Assembly (NCBI RefSeq): GCF_037975245.1
Contig: NC_092578.1
Location: forward strand, 10,398,359 to 10,462,358
Direction: 5' to 3'
Length of the DNA: 64,000 nt
From: Apostichopus japonicus
Lineage: Eukaryota; Echinodermata; Holothuroidea; Aspidochirotida; Stichopodidae
Made by a program: the position numbers and the translations under genes. The notes under the pieces were generated by a model. It was not told the origin of the DNA, did not search any database, and saw only the letters and a list, made by a program, of their open reading frames with translations. Positions 13,601-28,600 of the stretch are shown piece after piece. Numbering within the stretch: the stretch's first letter is position 1; every line of letters begins with the position of its first letter.

Positions 13601-16600
13601 GATTGGTTGTAGATAGGAAACTGTTTAGCATGCCACACAATTAATTAATTCAACAATAACACTCATTCCATACTTATGAAAATATTGAATTTGAATTTGT
13701 TTGTTGCTTGACATGCTGTGTTGTAACGATAAGTGTTGAGTAAAACTGCAAAAGTTGGAGTAGCTAAAGAAAATACTTTATACATTCAAATTATGACACA
13801 ATTTATCTGCCACGGTACCACAGAGAGACTTAATTAGGTGAGCTAACCCTAGTTTAGAACACAAAAAGTTTACTCAATATTAAGACTGCACAACTACAGT
13901 AACTGACAATATCATACACAAGAAACAGACTGTAGTAACTGAAAACACTTAAATTAGTGGTGTTTTATCCTTTCTTCAGCTCATTTCATCTCTCTGAAAT
14001 TGTAGTATTCATAGATAACCCACCAAACCCTTACGTATCTTCAAGAAACTGATGAAATAAAGTTAAGCTTACACTGAAGATATTGGATGATAGACCAGAA
14101 CACAGACTTGCAGCATATTCTTGAGACTGTGAATTGAAATTCAATGGCTCAGCAAACCCAGCATCAGGAAGACACCCAACACCATCAATTACTACTTCCC
14201 AGGATTCCAAAAATTGTGCATGATTTGGAAATTGACCAAGAGCAGTGAAGAAGTCGTCTTGATCATTTTCATTGAAATTTCCACAAACACCAGTTACCTG
14301 AAAAATTGGGGAGAAGACAGATAATGCATTAAAATGAGTATACATACCATAAAAATCCATAAAACAAATTGACTGTAAATTTTATTGAAAGATGAATTAC
14401 TAAAACTAGTGTCTTACTCTAATCAGCTGTCTGGGCATAAGACAAATACAGGAATGATGCAAATGCTGTTATTGGTAAGGCCAAGGTTTGAACAACTGGT
14501 TACAGTTTTCATAAACATTTAGTCTTGAATAAAACACTATTGCTATTATCAAAGCAAATGTCAGGAGAGTATGATATTTACTAACTACACATAATCTAAA
14601 TTCCTACTCACCATGTTCTGCATGTCTTTGCTAAGTTTGACATGGACTCTTGACAACTCAATGCTGACAAGGACTTCAAGCCCAAACTCTGATGTAATTT
14701 TGATGAAATGTTCTGCAACAGATGAGAGTCTAAACTGTTCTTTGGTGGTAGGCAGCGTAACTCCAAGTCCATTAATGTTCACTTCCTTGTTCTTTGCAAT
14801 TCTAAAATGATGATAATGAAGATAGTTCCTCTCTTCAATTACTATATCTGTTCATTCTCATACATTCCACTTGTTCTGAATTAAAATACAAAAGACTTAA
14901 CCAATGTGAACATGCTGAAAATGCCCTTGTTTACATGTTATCTTAATATCTGTATTAACACAAACCAAAGTTAAAGTAAAATAGACACAGGAGACATAGG
15001 AACAACATTTGGTCCAGGGTTTGGATAAAAATTTGAAAGGACACCATGACATACTTTGCAAGAGAGGAAAAGATGTGATTGTTGTAAACTATACACCTAG
15101 CACTTCAGTTTCCTGTGTGCTTATATAACTGTTTTCTAGTGCAAATATTATTGAAGTTTGGGATAATTTTTTTCCCTGATAATCATGATAAAGCTAATTA
15201 TGAGGGCACCTGCATCAACTTAATAAGAGGCATGGCAGTAGTTTGTGTTAGTAGCACATGCAAATGCATTACAATTAGCAATGGGTTAATTCAAGCCCTG
15301 ATTTGGTTATTTATGTTCACAAATGTGATTACGTTTTAGTAGCTCTTTCACCAAAGCATCATTTTATACATTTCTCACAAGTTATATTTCTTAAGGCATG
15401 TTGGGAAATTAATCAGTTTAACATTTGAGCTGTGGTTTCACTGTCAATTCCCTCGTCAATATTTTCCAAATAATTGTAGCTCTTCTTATGAACTATTTGT
15501 TGGATGAACATACACTCTGAGGTTCCTCTACACTGATATTACACCTGCAGGTTTAGTCAAAGGTTCTTCAAGAAGGTTCATAGAAGCATTGCAACTTAAG
15601 ACTTTCTTGCATTCCAATAGGAGTCTACGAATTGGTGTTGTAGTAATGATGACAGACGAACTCCAAAAATACTCCATATGAAACCAGCATAACAAGGATA
15701 GATAATTAAAATGGTTCACTTAAATACTGTAGGACAGTTAGACATAAGTTGAGCCATTTATTCTATATGGAACCAGAATCAAATTAAATGTGGTTCTGGA
15801 AGGTTCACACATGTAAGTGTAGGAACATGATTCACCATGCCTCATGTAAGTGAGAGACTTGAAATAAGCCTTATATTCACATGAGTGGTAGTCAGTGACC
15901 TAAACATGAGTTTCCATATGGGACCAACAGGTTCAGTAAATCCATAAAAACACTGCTAGTGAGACTTGATACCACATATGAGAGGTAAGTTGTGACCTAA
16001 ATAGTAAAACTGATTTGCAATATGGGACCAATATGAAAAAGGTGTTCAACATGTTTATGAAAACTCTGTTATTGAGATATTAGACAAACCTAATACCCCA
16101 GAGTGACAATAAACCCCAAAAAACCAAGATGAGGAAGGATTGTTTCCAATTGGTTCTTGGAAAACTTCAAGTGAAACTAACCTAAATCTAAGACCACCTT
16201 GAATGACAATCACTTCCTTCAAGCAGTTATCAGTGAATTTGTTGGTACATCCTCGGTTGTCAATGTAGATGAAGAATTTATGAACAGCCAACTTTGTTGG
16301 AGCAACCAGAGTGTAACTGCACTGACGTTTAGTATCAAACCATTTGCCGTCAAAGCTCTTGAACATGCCAGAGCCAAATACAGTACACTCTCCAGGGCAC
16401 TTCTCTGTGGTACAACTCCATCTGCCACCTGTGCAAGTACTATACAAAAGCAAAACAAAACAAAACATTTGAGTCTAACAAATTTTTCAGAAATCATTAT
16501 GACATCAATAATGTTTGCTAGGTTGATCCTAAACATCATTGAGATAAAGCCGGGTAGTGTACACACATGTTTGGTTGATCTTTGGTTTGAATCAGTACAG

Positions 16601-19600
16601 AAAAGTTTGCCAAAGCATTAGAGTAATGTTTCATTGCTTCCTTTGCCAACCTCTGAAGTTTTGCCGAATTTAATGATCATTCCTGGTGAAATTTTGTTGA
16701 ACATCTCAACTAAGGCACAGACTACTTTATCTTTCTTCACTTTATCACCAAATTGTAGCATATTAAAAACTGCATTAAAATTTGCATTAATCTCATAATG
16801 ACCCTCCATTTTACATACCACTGATTGCAATTAAGATCGATGACTGATCCAGCAGGGTGAACGATGTTACCAGATTTACAAGGACAGGAAGCAGCCTCAA
16901 TGCATTCGCTGCCATCAAAGTAAAACCCTACACAAAACAAAAAGCAAACATTACATTTTTTACTAAATATGCAATTGAGCAGAGAAGCAGACATTTTATA
17001 TTCATTCATGGTTGCTACATTGCATAGTGTGAAGCAAGACATCCATACCAACTAACTCTGAAAGGCTTCCAGTAATTATTCTGCAAAGGCATGTTATATT
17101 CAGAATAAATCTTAATTGAAATTCTGGATTCTATGACCAGTGTGTAGCTAGAGAGTACTGCTTGCTTGAAACTCGGTACCTTACCTTCAGGGCACACACA
17201 ACCTGGGAAGCACTTTACAGAGCACTCATTTTCAAAACCAACTGCCTCACATGACTGAATGCAGGAACTGCATTCTTTGAATACCATGGATGATGGGCAT
17301 GCATATGCTGTAGGGAACAAAGTGTATACAAATAGTATTAGTCAAGATATCTTTTAAAGTATACGTGAAAAGTACATTCTGTGTATCCTTTATAACTTTT
17401 AGTAGTGATGGCTTTCAGAGAAAAGATAACTTTAGATAAATTCACCATGCAACGTAAATCAAAAGACAAAATTTATCCGAACTCTGAACTTACGACAAAA
17501 ATCTGCTGATCTCCAGTCTTCTAATCTGCCACCATTATTGTTGGATGTGGATGAGAAGTGTTCGGCAACTTCACAGGATTGGTAACTGGAATCTCCCTTT
17601 CCAAGTTGTGTACAGACATCTGTCACACACATTTCAAAGTGAGCCTGAATGTTAGCAGCAAGGTTTGAAGCCTGAAATTTGGCATCTTCTAAGAAGAATC
17701 TGCACCTGTCTTCAGCTTGAGATTTCATTTCTGCTGAATCACATGGATCAGTTAGATTTGTGAGCAGATTGGGGTTCTCCCCAATGGCCATTGCATTGAT
17801 GAAAGAAGGAAGAGAGTACTGTTCTCCATTCTCAAGATCAAAAAAGCTTGTCCCATCAAATGTCATGGATCCACAAAGACCGCAGACCTTGTCACTCATA
17901 TCTGCTGGTATGTGCATATCTAGGGTACGTTCACCATTGAAGCTAATGCACAGACCTGTGGAATGATGTAAAATTGTAAGAACTTTATGATAATGCCAGA
18001 CAAGATCGTAGAAAATACTTTATGAGTACACACATAAGGTAATCTAATGTAACAAAGGTATGCAGAGTTAATGCCTAAAAATAGAATCTGAAAAAATTAT
18101 TTGATTGAAGAGAAACAAACACAGATGTAATGAGTCGTAGCAGCTTACTACATTTACTTCTAAACTTACGTATGGCATCATGTACACAAATTGCGAGTCC
18201 AATGTTCTGACAAAGTCAAGCATTTCTATTTGCTCTGCAAAGGTGCAATTAGCTGGCATTTGTTTCAAATGTTATATGTAACGAATATGACAGATTCCTA
18301 TGGACAGATTATAAAAGGTCACTTACTTTAAGGATGAGTCAAGTCATTGCCAGTGATTTCCTGACTCAGATTGAGTCATTGAATCAAATCACAATACTAT
18401 ATTTATGGGGGAAAGTTCAAAAACCTGTACAAATTCCCTTTTGAAAGTTAGGGTTCGAGTCAGGACTCATTACAACACTGCCAATAGATAAACATTACAA
18501 GAAGCCCTGATTGGAATAAAAAAATACACAGCTTCAACAACTGTATCACACATAATTGACTTGGGAAACAAAGGTGATATATATTGAATATATAGAGAAC
18601 TTTCACTGCTCCCACTGAACTATTTTCACTGTAAGTCATGTGCAAATTGAAGTTGTTTAACATGGTGTTTTATTCAAAGTGCCTCAACTTGTGGAACAAT
18701 ATGGAGGATCTATTAGAATTTGATCCGTCACTGGAAATGTTTTGTCATAAACAGTATCTTGTTTGGGTTTTTACCTACTTGTAGGAACATAATGGCTGGG
18801 GAGGAAACACCCCAAGAGAAATGCAAACATATATCAGTTATACAGTTACAATCTTAATACAATCAAAATCTGAAGTAGGCAAAGTTATTCAAAAGTAACA
18901 GGTCCGTGAGTGGGAAAACCTGGAAGTTAGTAAGAGCTCCATAAAAAAATTTAAATGTACACTTATTGCCATACACTAAGAGATATCTTTGTACTTTTGG
19001 AAGTTTTACTCTCTGTGAAAGTAAAACTAAGATAAGAAATGGAAGCAAGGGAATTCAACTTACCATTGTACGCTTCAATCACAGTAAAGATGCCCTGTCT
19101 AAAGATCTTGACTTCTCTTTCTGCAGCTTCGTGGGGGAAGTTAGTGATTTCCACATCATTACAAACAACCCTGCCACCTGGACCAAGTTCAATTTCGACA
19201 TCGAACAGTCTGTGAACAAAATTGAAAGTTATGACTTCCACATCTGCTAAAATTTCACACAAACCCAAAGAAAATGAAAAACAATTATCTTCTATAGTGA
19301 CACTTCATTTTAATGGGCAAGAAATGTGGCAATAAATATTGAACACTTCAGTTTAGTTTATTCCAGTATATATTTCAAACAATATTGAAATAGGAAGTTT
19401 ATGAGTAAACATTAAAAAAGGAAATTAATCAAACTTGAGAAAGTGAGGTCCTCAGTAGCAAAAATCAAGGGCAAGAAAACATGAATGACCAAAGGTTGGA
19501 AGAGTAGACAGATTACAACCCAAGTTGGATTAAAAGAGCAGCTCTGCAATAAAACTTAAAGAAAAATATTCTAAACCTAGGTTGTCCTTCCAAATATCTT

Positions 19601-22600
19601 ACACTGTTGTTTGTGATATTTCAACTACTACAGTTCCGCAATCATTATAAATTAATTTCAAGCAGCTTCACTAAAAGATTATGACTATCGTGGCAGAACA
19701 TTTTGGCACAATATTTGAGAAAATTTCTTGAGGATCTCTGTTTATCCTTAACATATATAGGTGATACCATACAGGGACAGCATATACTATGAACAGCAAA
19801 ATTGGCATAGTATAAGATTTTTCCTTAGTAACAAGAGGAAATTATTGAGCAATATATGATAAAGATAAGACCTTATAGTAAGCTTCAGCCAAACCTTTTG
19901 AAATGTGATTGTTAAAGCTTAGTATATTGCCAACTCAAACACATAAATACATTGTAAATATGTACACGCTCAACCAAAATACCACAAATACCTGCTTTTG
20001 TCTCCTTAATCTTTTTCAGACCCTTGAGTCTAACATTGCTATTTTTGAGCAAACTTTTTGGATTAAATATTTCAGATTTTGAGCCCACAATACTTAGAGA
20101 ATTGAAAATAAAAGACTGGTAGCCTTTTTGATCTACCTGATATGGCTTTAGAGTTATTGCAAGATATAGCAGGTAGTATTGTCAACATACTTGACAAGAG
20201 TACAATTTGCCCCAGAATGAATTTAATATAAATTGTGCAAAGTAATGTGGATAGGAGACCTCTCACAAGAATGACTACAACAAATGTAGGGTTTCAATAG
20301 GCAACTTGCAAGTTAGCTTCTGTCATACAAAGCTGTTAAAAACCAATGCAAGTTCATTCTCAGTATTCTACAGGTACGAAAATTGAACACTTATTGTACT
20401 TATCATCCTTTTTACCAAGCATTCGGTACATTTTGAATGTCACACAAAATTCCCAGGCCTAGAATGTGACAATTTTAGCATCTTGTCATAAATTTCAAGT
20501 GCTTAAAAGCTCTATTGGTTAATATCAAGGTGCCACTGCCATTTTCGTGAATTACAGCACACGTCTTACAGCATAGGCCTATTAGAATGATAGTAATCAT
20601 AATGCAAATTTGCTGTTTTTAGGATAACCAAAATGTAAGGCCTGAGTGTCTGAGGGACAATTAAAAAGCATTCTTAAACATTTGACCTGCAAGCAGTAAA
20701 ACTGTGCTTATGGTATGTAGGGAAACAATTCCAAGAATGTTATTAATCATATTACATTTTCTGTTCTTCAAAGCTACTGGCAGAAAAATTTCGAAACATG
20801 AAACGACTGGCATTTGTCAGTACATAAACTGAATTTCAAGGCTTGATGTGCCAAATAAAAAAAATTCAGTTCCCATCAGCAATCAGTCAACGTTCAAGTT
20901 GACTAAATGGTTTTAAAAACAGACTTGCTAGGGCTCTCTTTATCCTACAGCTTCTGTATTCACTGTTTCTCAACAATAACTAAGATATGTGTTGTTGCAT
21001 AAATGGCAGATATATTATGACTTTAAAACTACAGCATAGAACTGAAGGAAATCAACCTACATCTCAAGGATGACTTAATACAAACCTGATGAAGATAGCA
21101 TAGCAGTCTGATTTACTTCCTCCTGCACAAGTGATGTCTGTTTGCACATTTACTTCAAAGAGTGGATCATCTTCACAGTCAGATGCAAAACTGTAGACAC
21201 CTTTTCCAGGAAATCTGAAGTACGGTCCATCAGGTCTTTGGACTAAAGTTGTCAACAAAGAGCATTGTCTTGGTGCACTTGCATTTGCTGTATTGGAGAA
21301 AAAGAGCACACATGAACTACTGTACTTAGAAGAATATCTTACCTTTTCTGCACTTGACAAAAAACATGCATTGTAAGTAGACCATTGTTCAATTTGCTGC
21401 ATGTTAGTTTTGTAAGGTAGAAAGATATTTCCCTACATACAAGGATCATTTGACTGGTGGAAATCATATGTTCCAATCCATCTTGTTAATTAGTGTATAA
21501 ACCCACTACGATGTGCTAAAGTGTCAGTAATGTTTATTACAGAGAGGTACACATCCATTAACCATAAATGATCTCTGCAGAACATTATTCCATTGACAAC
21601 TGCTCAACAGGAAGATCTAGAGCTGTAATAATACACTCTTGAAAGTCAAATATGTGTACACTGTACATGTTTGGCTCAAAAACGAACAAGGAAGTTACAA
21701 AGTGAGAAGTAGTTTCAGAATGTCGATCTTCACATTTTCTATCAATTTCTTGTTGGTTATTAGGAAATACAAGCATTATACTTCTGCATACTAATATTTA
21801 TCTTTTGTTATGATACCACATCTAAAGTGGTTCCTAGTCCCCACTACAAAGGTAAAATGTTTTTTAAACTAGCTTCATCAGCATTTAAAGGAATGTTGTC
21901 TTTGCCTCAGGGAACTTAAGTAGAAAAGAGCCAAAGCCACTGTATGCAGTAGATCAAGCCTACACCTCTGCAACACGGTTTATGTCAGCCAACATAAGTG
22001 TGTTTGTTTTTGTTGATATTGACTTACCAAAGCTAGTGGCAAAGTTGTTGACTTGTGGTACACTTCCTGCAAAGAAATATGAGAAAAGAGGAAAATAAGT
22101 ATACTGCAAGATTGTTTAATATCAATACGCACCATACGCACATGAACCTAAAAATATATATGATAGGAACATGGTACCTGATTAATGATAGTGTCTGATG
22201 AAGCTCAGTGAGCTTAGTGTCACACCAAGTAATATGTTTCTTTTCCAAGTCATTTTTTATTTATTTTATTTTCTTTTTCTTTTCTTTTCCAAGTAGAGTA
22301 AATAGTACTTTGGTGTGCAGGGAATAATTTATCCAGTATTGCATCACAATATGCTATGTTAACTGACAAAATTGCTAGACTTCACAGCAGTTTTCTTCAT
22401 CGGAACCATAGTGTTTTATTAGAGACAACCTGTTACACACATTTTGAATACTAAACTGTCAAATTATGGCACACTTAGTGTTTGTAGTGGAAATTTTTAC
22501 CCAATGACTAAGTAATTTCTCCAAGTTATGCAAGGTAGCAACAATATGCACAGCAAATATTTTACATATTTTGACAAAACTTGGCTTCCTTTCAATTGCT

Positions 22601-25600
22601 TTTAAGTGACATTCATGAAATTTCAAACCACAACACAATAGGTAGCATGTTGGGTTCAATTATGACTCACAAATATTTATCCATTGTCAAATAAATTTCT
22701 AATTAAACGTAATAATACACAAATAATAAACTAATAAACTTTGCAATGTCTTAGCAACATGCACATTTAAATTTTACTTATTTTGATAAGTATCAATGAA
22801 ATTTCTTAAAAGTAACATTGCTAATAGTGGAATGCATTCAAACTGTGAACTTAAATCAGTTACAATACCATCCTTTGTTTAATTACAGAAATGACAAGTA
22901 CCATGACAAAGGACTAGAAGAATCATTTGAGGATATTTCTTTTATCCTATTGATTGAGCAGAAATAATTTTCAAGGAAAATGTTAATAAGGACGATATTG
23001 GCCTTGACATATACGGTCTCCTACTTGCAAGTGGCCAGTAGAATTTTAGCTTTGGCAATAAGGAAATGTTGGCCTACTTTTGAAACTATTTGTCGAGGCC
23101 TGAATTTTAAGAAATAACAATAATTTAAACTTCAAGATAACATGAAAACTGTGATTGGATAGTAATGGTTTAGACTAGCTCTGCAAATTATTGTACGGTC
23201 AACTTCAACTTTGTGAAAAACACAAAACAAGATACGCCACAGCACAGGTTTGGTTTACTTAACATTGTTATGGTAAATCATGAAATTTCCAGAGTGTGTC
23301 AACATAATATTCATAGGTACCTGGGCCAATGGGTCTTTCGACTATGCATGAAATAGAATGGCCTAGGCCTAATCACCCTGGTTTTTGATAAATAATAATA
23401 AAATCAAAGGTTTTTATTTAGGGCCTTGGTCTAGACTGGCATATATCTTGGGCAAAATTATGACGATACATTACGCAATAATTAAGACCAACATGCCATC
23501 TTTTGTGGAAAATTAGCACGCATCAGCCCCAATCTCCGATTCAGCTTCTTTGGTAAGGCAACTCCTCTTAGTTACCAAACTTAGGCCACATGCCTAACGC
23601 TTTAATTAACATACCACATTAGTCTAGGCTACCGTGCTATTAGCGTAATTCCACGGGATACCACTCGAAGACTAACGTAGTTTTTACCTCTGTTTAAATA
23701 GTTGTTACCAACTAACTCTAAGTATGCTCAACTGAAGAACACGGAGCCATTTTCACTTAAATAGTGGTTCCCTTTTAATGCACACTAAGCATACTTTTCA
23801 ATAAAGTTGCAATTGAAAGAAGTTGTTTTCGAAAGAACGTCTCTAGAATCTTTAGTACATTACCGTGCTAGTATAGTACACATACACATGGTTGATGTGC
23901 AAAGGACCGAAGACCTGTTTTTGTTTTTAGCAGAGCAGACGACACTGTAAATTTGGCTTGTAAAAGTACGGTGATGTATAATGGACATGTAATACAAATC
24001 CACCATGTGACTCGCTCAGCTCAGTTAACACATAACGTAAACAGACGACGCTGCAAACGATATGACGACTTAAGGTCCATCAGCCACAAAACCTGCTAAC
24101 TTGTCAGTGAAAATTCTTCGTCTGCACTATGTAGGCTACTATCATAATCCGAAAGCTATGGTGTATCAGCTCTGGGGAGCTGTGTTCAGCTCCCCAGGAT
24201 GTATTTGACTTTCGCTTTCTTAATTGTCGAACGGACTAAATGATGTTTTTCCCTGCTTCTCCTTCTTTCAGTTTTGACAAGAATATAAAGGGTTTACAAT
24301 TCGCCACTGAGACCAAGCAGTGTTGCCAGCATGCACAACAAACAAACAGAGGTTGACCAAGAAATTTTTGATATGACATAGCGTCACTACAGACGCGGAC
24401 GAAAAAAAAAACAATTTGCCCAGTCTGTCATCACTTGTTGGTGACGATGACGAGACCCAGAATTTACTTGCTGAAATGCCAGCTGAGATCATGGCAATTG
24501 AAGCATAACCACAAAGTTCATAACGAATTAGGCCTAACAGCAATCACCTGATCAGTATGTATAGTAAATGTGCACAATACCTAAATATGCCTTTCGAAAT
24601 GTATGTTACCTGAAAATTAGAGCCTAAACCTCATCCGTATAACTAGTCAAATTCGTGCAGTTTACATGACCCCCCCCCGGGGACACACACACATACGCAG
24701 GCTATAGATACACCACGTCCCGCCGAAGTGGATACTTACGGATATTACATTTGTCTCCAGTGTATCCTTCGCAACAGATGTACTTAACGCGTGTGATCCG
24801 CCTGCAAACATAATAAAATACATACATACATTTATATACTGTACATACATACATTAGAAGTCATTACATTAATAAGCACATATGTCTACCTTAAAGTGAT
24901 TCCGTGTGTACCGAAAATGGAAAACATAAGATAATATTTGATCTTACGTTTTACTCTATTTTTCAATGTACCACCGGTGTTGTTCATATATGAAAAACGT
25001 CATTTAATGACTGAAAATGACAGTGTCTGCATTTTGTAGCGACAGGAACAAAACGTCACTTGCAAGCAACAGAAAGTTAACTTTTTCAGATGGCCGCACG
25101 CGGTTTGGTGCGAGTCTTCAATGCCTTTAAAATAACGTAAAGTTTTACAGTTTTTGAACGAACGGTTCTCATTATAAGAGCTAGACCACGCCTAGATGTG
25201 AGTTTAGTACGGAAGCGTAGAAGGGACAATGCATTGACGAGTTACCGACTTGACAAAACGACAATTATCTGCAAATTGACGAGTTGACGAGATGGTAACG
25301 TGACAAAATTCAGATAATTGACGTTTTGAAGAGATAACGGATCTCAGCAATGCATCAATTCTCTGCAAATTGACGAGTTGCACAGTTGCTACTTGCGATT
25401 GATCATAATATAGCTGAGTTAAACAAAACAATTTTCTGAATTCTGTCATTTTGTCGAGATGTGCAATAAATGTGCAACTCGTGAATTTGCAGAAAATTGA
25501 TGCATTGACGAGATCCGTTATCTCGTCAAAACGTCAATTATGTGAATTTTGTCATTTTGTCGAGATGGTCGTCAATTTCTGAATTTTGTCACGTTACCAT

Positions 25601-28600
25601 CTCGTCAACTCGTCAATTTGAAGATAATTGTCGTTTTGTCAAGTCGGTAAGTCGTCAATGCAATGTTCCTTCTACGCTTCCGTAGTTTACTAAGTATTGT
25701 GCAACACGACGGTGTCACCGGTGTAACACATGCATATTACTCAAAAGATTCCAAATTTGAGTTAAAATGTTGAATTGGAAGCCGACGTGTTCGTAAAAAT
25801 GACTGCCTCGATCATGGCCTGTATTTGTTTCGCCCCATGGTCGCGTCAGCATGGTAATGCATTGGTATACGTTATGCATACTGTACATATACAATATAAA
25901 CTAATACACTAATATAACCATGTTACATAGTATATGTACTAGTAGGCTACTGATACCGGTTCTTTTGTTCTCGACTTAATTTTTCCTCTACGTTTGGGTT
26001 AATCACCGAACAATTCTGTTTATATCATAGGACTTTGGAAGCGAGATTTTTACTGAATTGAATATACAATAAAGATGGTAAATCAGTGTTCCTTCGATCA
26101 GATTGATCGAACGTCAGTTGTAACTTGGGCTAACGGTTAGTCACGACCTCCTCCTAGACCCTCAGTCCGATCAATTAATAAAGTGGTGGATAAATGCCTG
26201 ACATGAAAACTCATGCCTGCGTGAAATATGACGTCATAGGTCAAAAGTTTGAGGTGAAAGGTCAAGAACCCTAAAACTTAATTTTTAACCATTTTCTGCT
26301 TGTCAACATGTAGGAAAAAGCCATTAAACCACACGATATGTAGAGAATAATGAGTCGAATTTTAAATTAGGACAGATTCAGGTGTTCATGGTCGGAGTCA
26401 TAGGTAAATTGAGGTCAAAGGTGAAATTGGCCTAAATTGTGCGAAAAAGTGTGTTGCGAACTCCTCCTGGACCGTTTGTCCGATGGTAGGTTGGTGCCTG
26501 TGTGATTGGTGACGTCATAGGTCAAATACTCAAAACTGGTTTTAAGGTAAAATAGATGAAAACTGAGATGAAAAGTCGACATTTCCATGCAAAACAATTT
26601 CCACAGAAAATGTCAAATATTTAGAGACGGAAGTTTGGAATAAAATAGTCGAAATTTCAGTTGAGAGAGGCACTGTCAAGATTTCAATATAGAGAGTCGA
26701 ATTATCGATTTTAGAGGAAGAAATAAAATTGAGTTTTTGAGAAATGAATTAAATCTTCACTCAATAAAGTTACACTTTCAAGGAATAGTTGAACTTCCGT
26801 CGAGACTTTGAGGGGGAATGGTAACTTTTGAGATAATGTGGTCGAAATTTTGAGATACAACGTTCAGTTTTCTCTATGTCCCATCTGCGTCACAGTATAG
26901 CATCAACAAAACTAAATTCTTCTTGGGAAGATCTCCAAACTGTCCACAGGTTTTCTTTCCCCCCCCCCCCAACACCACCCCATCCCACACATACACAGTT
27001 TTGATAGCGTCCTATACGTAACTGAACCAATTTGCTTCACGGAGACATAGATACGGGGAAGGGGATGGAGTAAATAGGTACGTCTTGCCTATTTGAGTAT
27101 ACTTCTGATCAAGATCGGTTGCATTAATATAATGGATAGTTTGTATCGATATTTTTGCTCCTCTAATCATGAAAATAGATTGACAGCCCTTGCCGGGCAC
27201 ATGTTCTGTATTGTTCCTACTTTCAGAAATTTTGCAAACTAACTGAGATTGAAAGCTTTGTCCAGTTGAGTATATAACAGTATATTACTACAAGGACTAC
27301 TGCAATTTTGTTGGGAAAGACACTAAAACGAGATCAAGTGGGCTTATTCCTACTTTTTCTAGCGAGAAAGTCATATGTAATTGGAAACTGGTTATCAACC
27401 CTCAAACCAATACTCGCTGATTTAAAGGGATATTTCGCTGGCTAAAGTTGATCGCTTAAAATTGCTGGAAATTTTCTGCATCCGTAAGCCAAAATTCCAG
27501 ACTCATAGCATCTTTTATGGCGAAGATATCAATTTATCAAATTTCGTTTTATTTTCTGATTGCATCTGGCAACTATAGAGTGATGATATCATCAATATAA
27601 CTAGGCTAAAATGTTGTTGTTCTTTATAATATTTCATTCATTTATTCACAGAGGAAAATAAAAAATCAGTTGCATTTTTATGAAATTCTAAACACTGAGA
27701 CTCCCTCCCTAAACCACCTTCCAATTACCTGAAGTATACTCTAATTTAGCAAGTAGTTAAAAGTCATTCAAGTTTAAAGCAGATCTATCTCTTTAATCAG
27801 TAATTGTTATGTGCAAAAGAAAGTTAAAAAGAGATCATTGGCGAAAGGTGTCTAAGTTTATTAGGATTTACCCTTAAGATTTCTTGTACATTTCCTTTCG
27901 TTAGAAATGAAAAAAAAAAGTTGGATATTCTGCTTTAATTACTTACAATTTTAAGCATGCGTCATGTTTTGCTGATATTGTTTTGTAATCCAGATGTTTC
28001 AAACAATTACATCGATTTCCGTTAAATTAAAACAAAAGGCTATGCAGAGAAACCGTGGATAATTAACACCCTGCGTACATAAACTGCCCTTCATTCACAC
28101 CTCTCCTGATACCTACCAGACAGCTGCTTGGGCACAGGCGAAACAAATTGATTTATTTATTTCTATCTGGGGTCTTTCATTGTTTATCTCCTCCCTTTCA
28201 TTGTATGAAAATAGAGCGGAAATTAGAGGGTGTGGACTCGCGTGTTAGAAGGGTGTTATCTACGAAACAATTTATTTGTTGTCACGAATTTTCCCATGGC
28301 ATCATGACGAGGAAAATTTGTTACATATGTTCAACTTTTCTCAATTTGAGGATTTCGCTTAGCGATAGATTGTTCTGGAAGGTCGGGATAACATTGAAAA
28401 TATTTACCCTTAACTTACGCGTTCTCGGCAAAACTTTTCGATAAAACCGGGAATGCATAGGCCTAATCACCATACATTTGCTAAATACATCAAGTGCCGT
28501 TAAATAACTTTTACCATGAGGCCAGTTTTGAACAACATTCATTGACCTATTGTACCGTACCATGTCATACCTTGACCTTCAGTAGCACGACTATTACTCT

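Noticed and set aside
18170-18235. Open minus-strand segment (VRTLDSQFVYMMPY) with acceptor-like and donor-like ends, between exons 6 and 7
   Set aside because: Its only open frame ends in phase 0, while exon 7 needs one leading base; inserting it creates a stop. Exons 6 and 7 join correctly without it and complete a VWD core.
18440-18475. GGTTCGAGTC resembling a tRNA B box
   Set aside because: No A box at the right distance and no cloverleaf could be drawn.
28148-28563. Overlapping plus (98 aa) and minus (80 aa) ORFs in the intron between exons 2 and 3
   Set aside because: No recognisable domain, no splice context, and neither frame joins the neighbouring exons.
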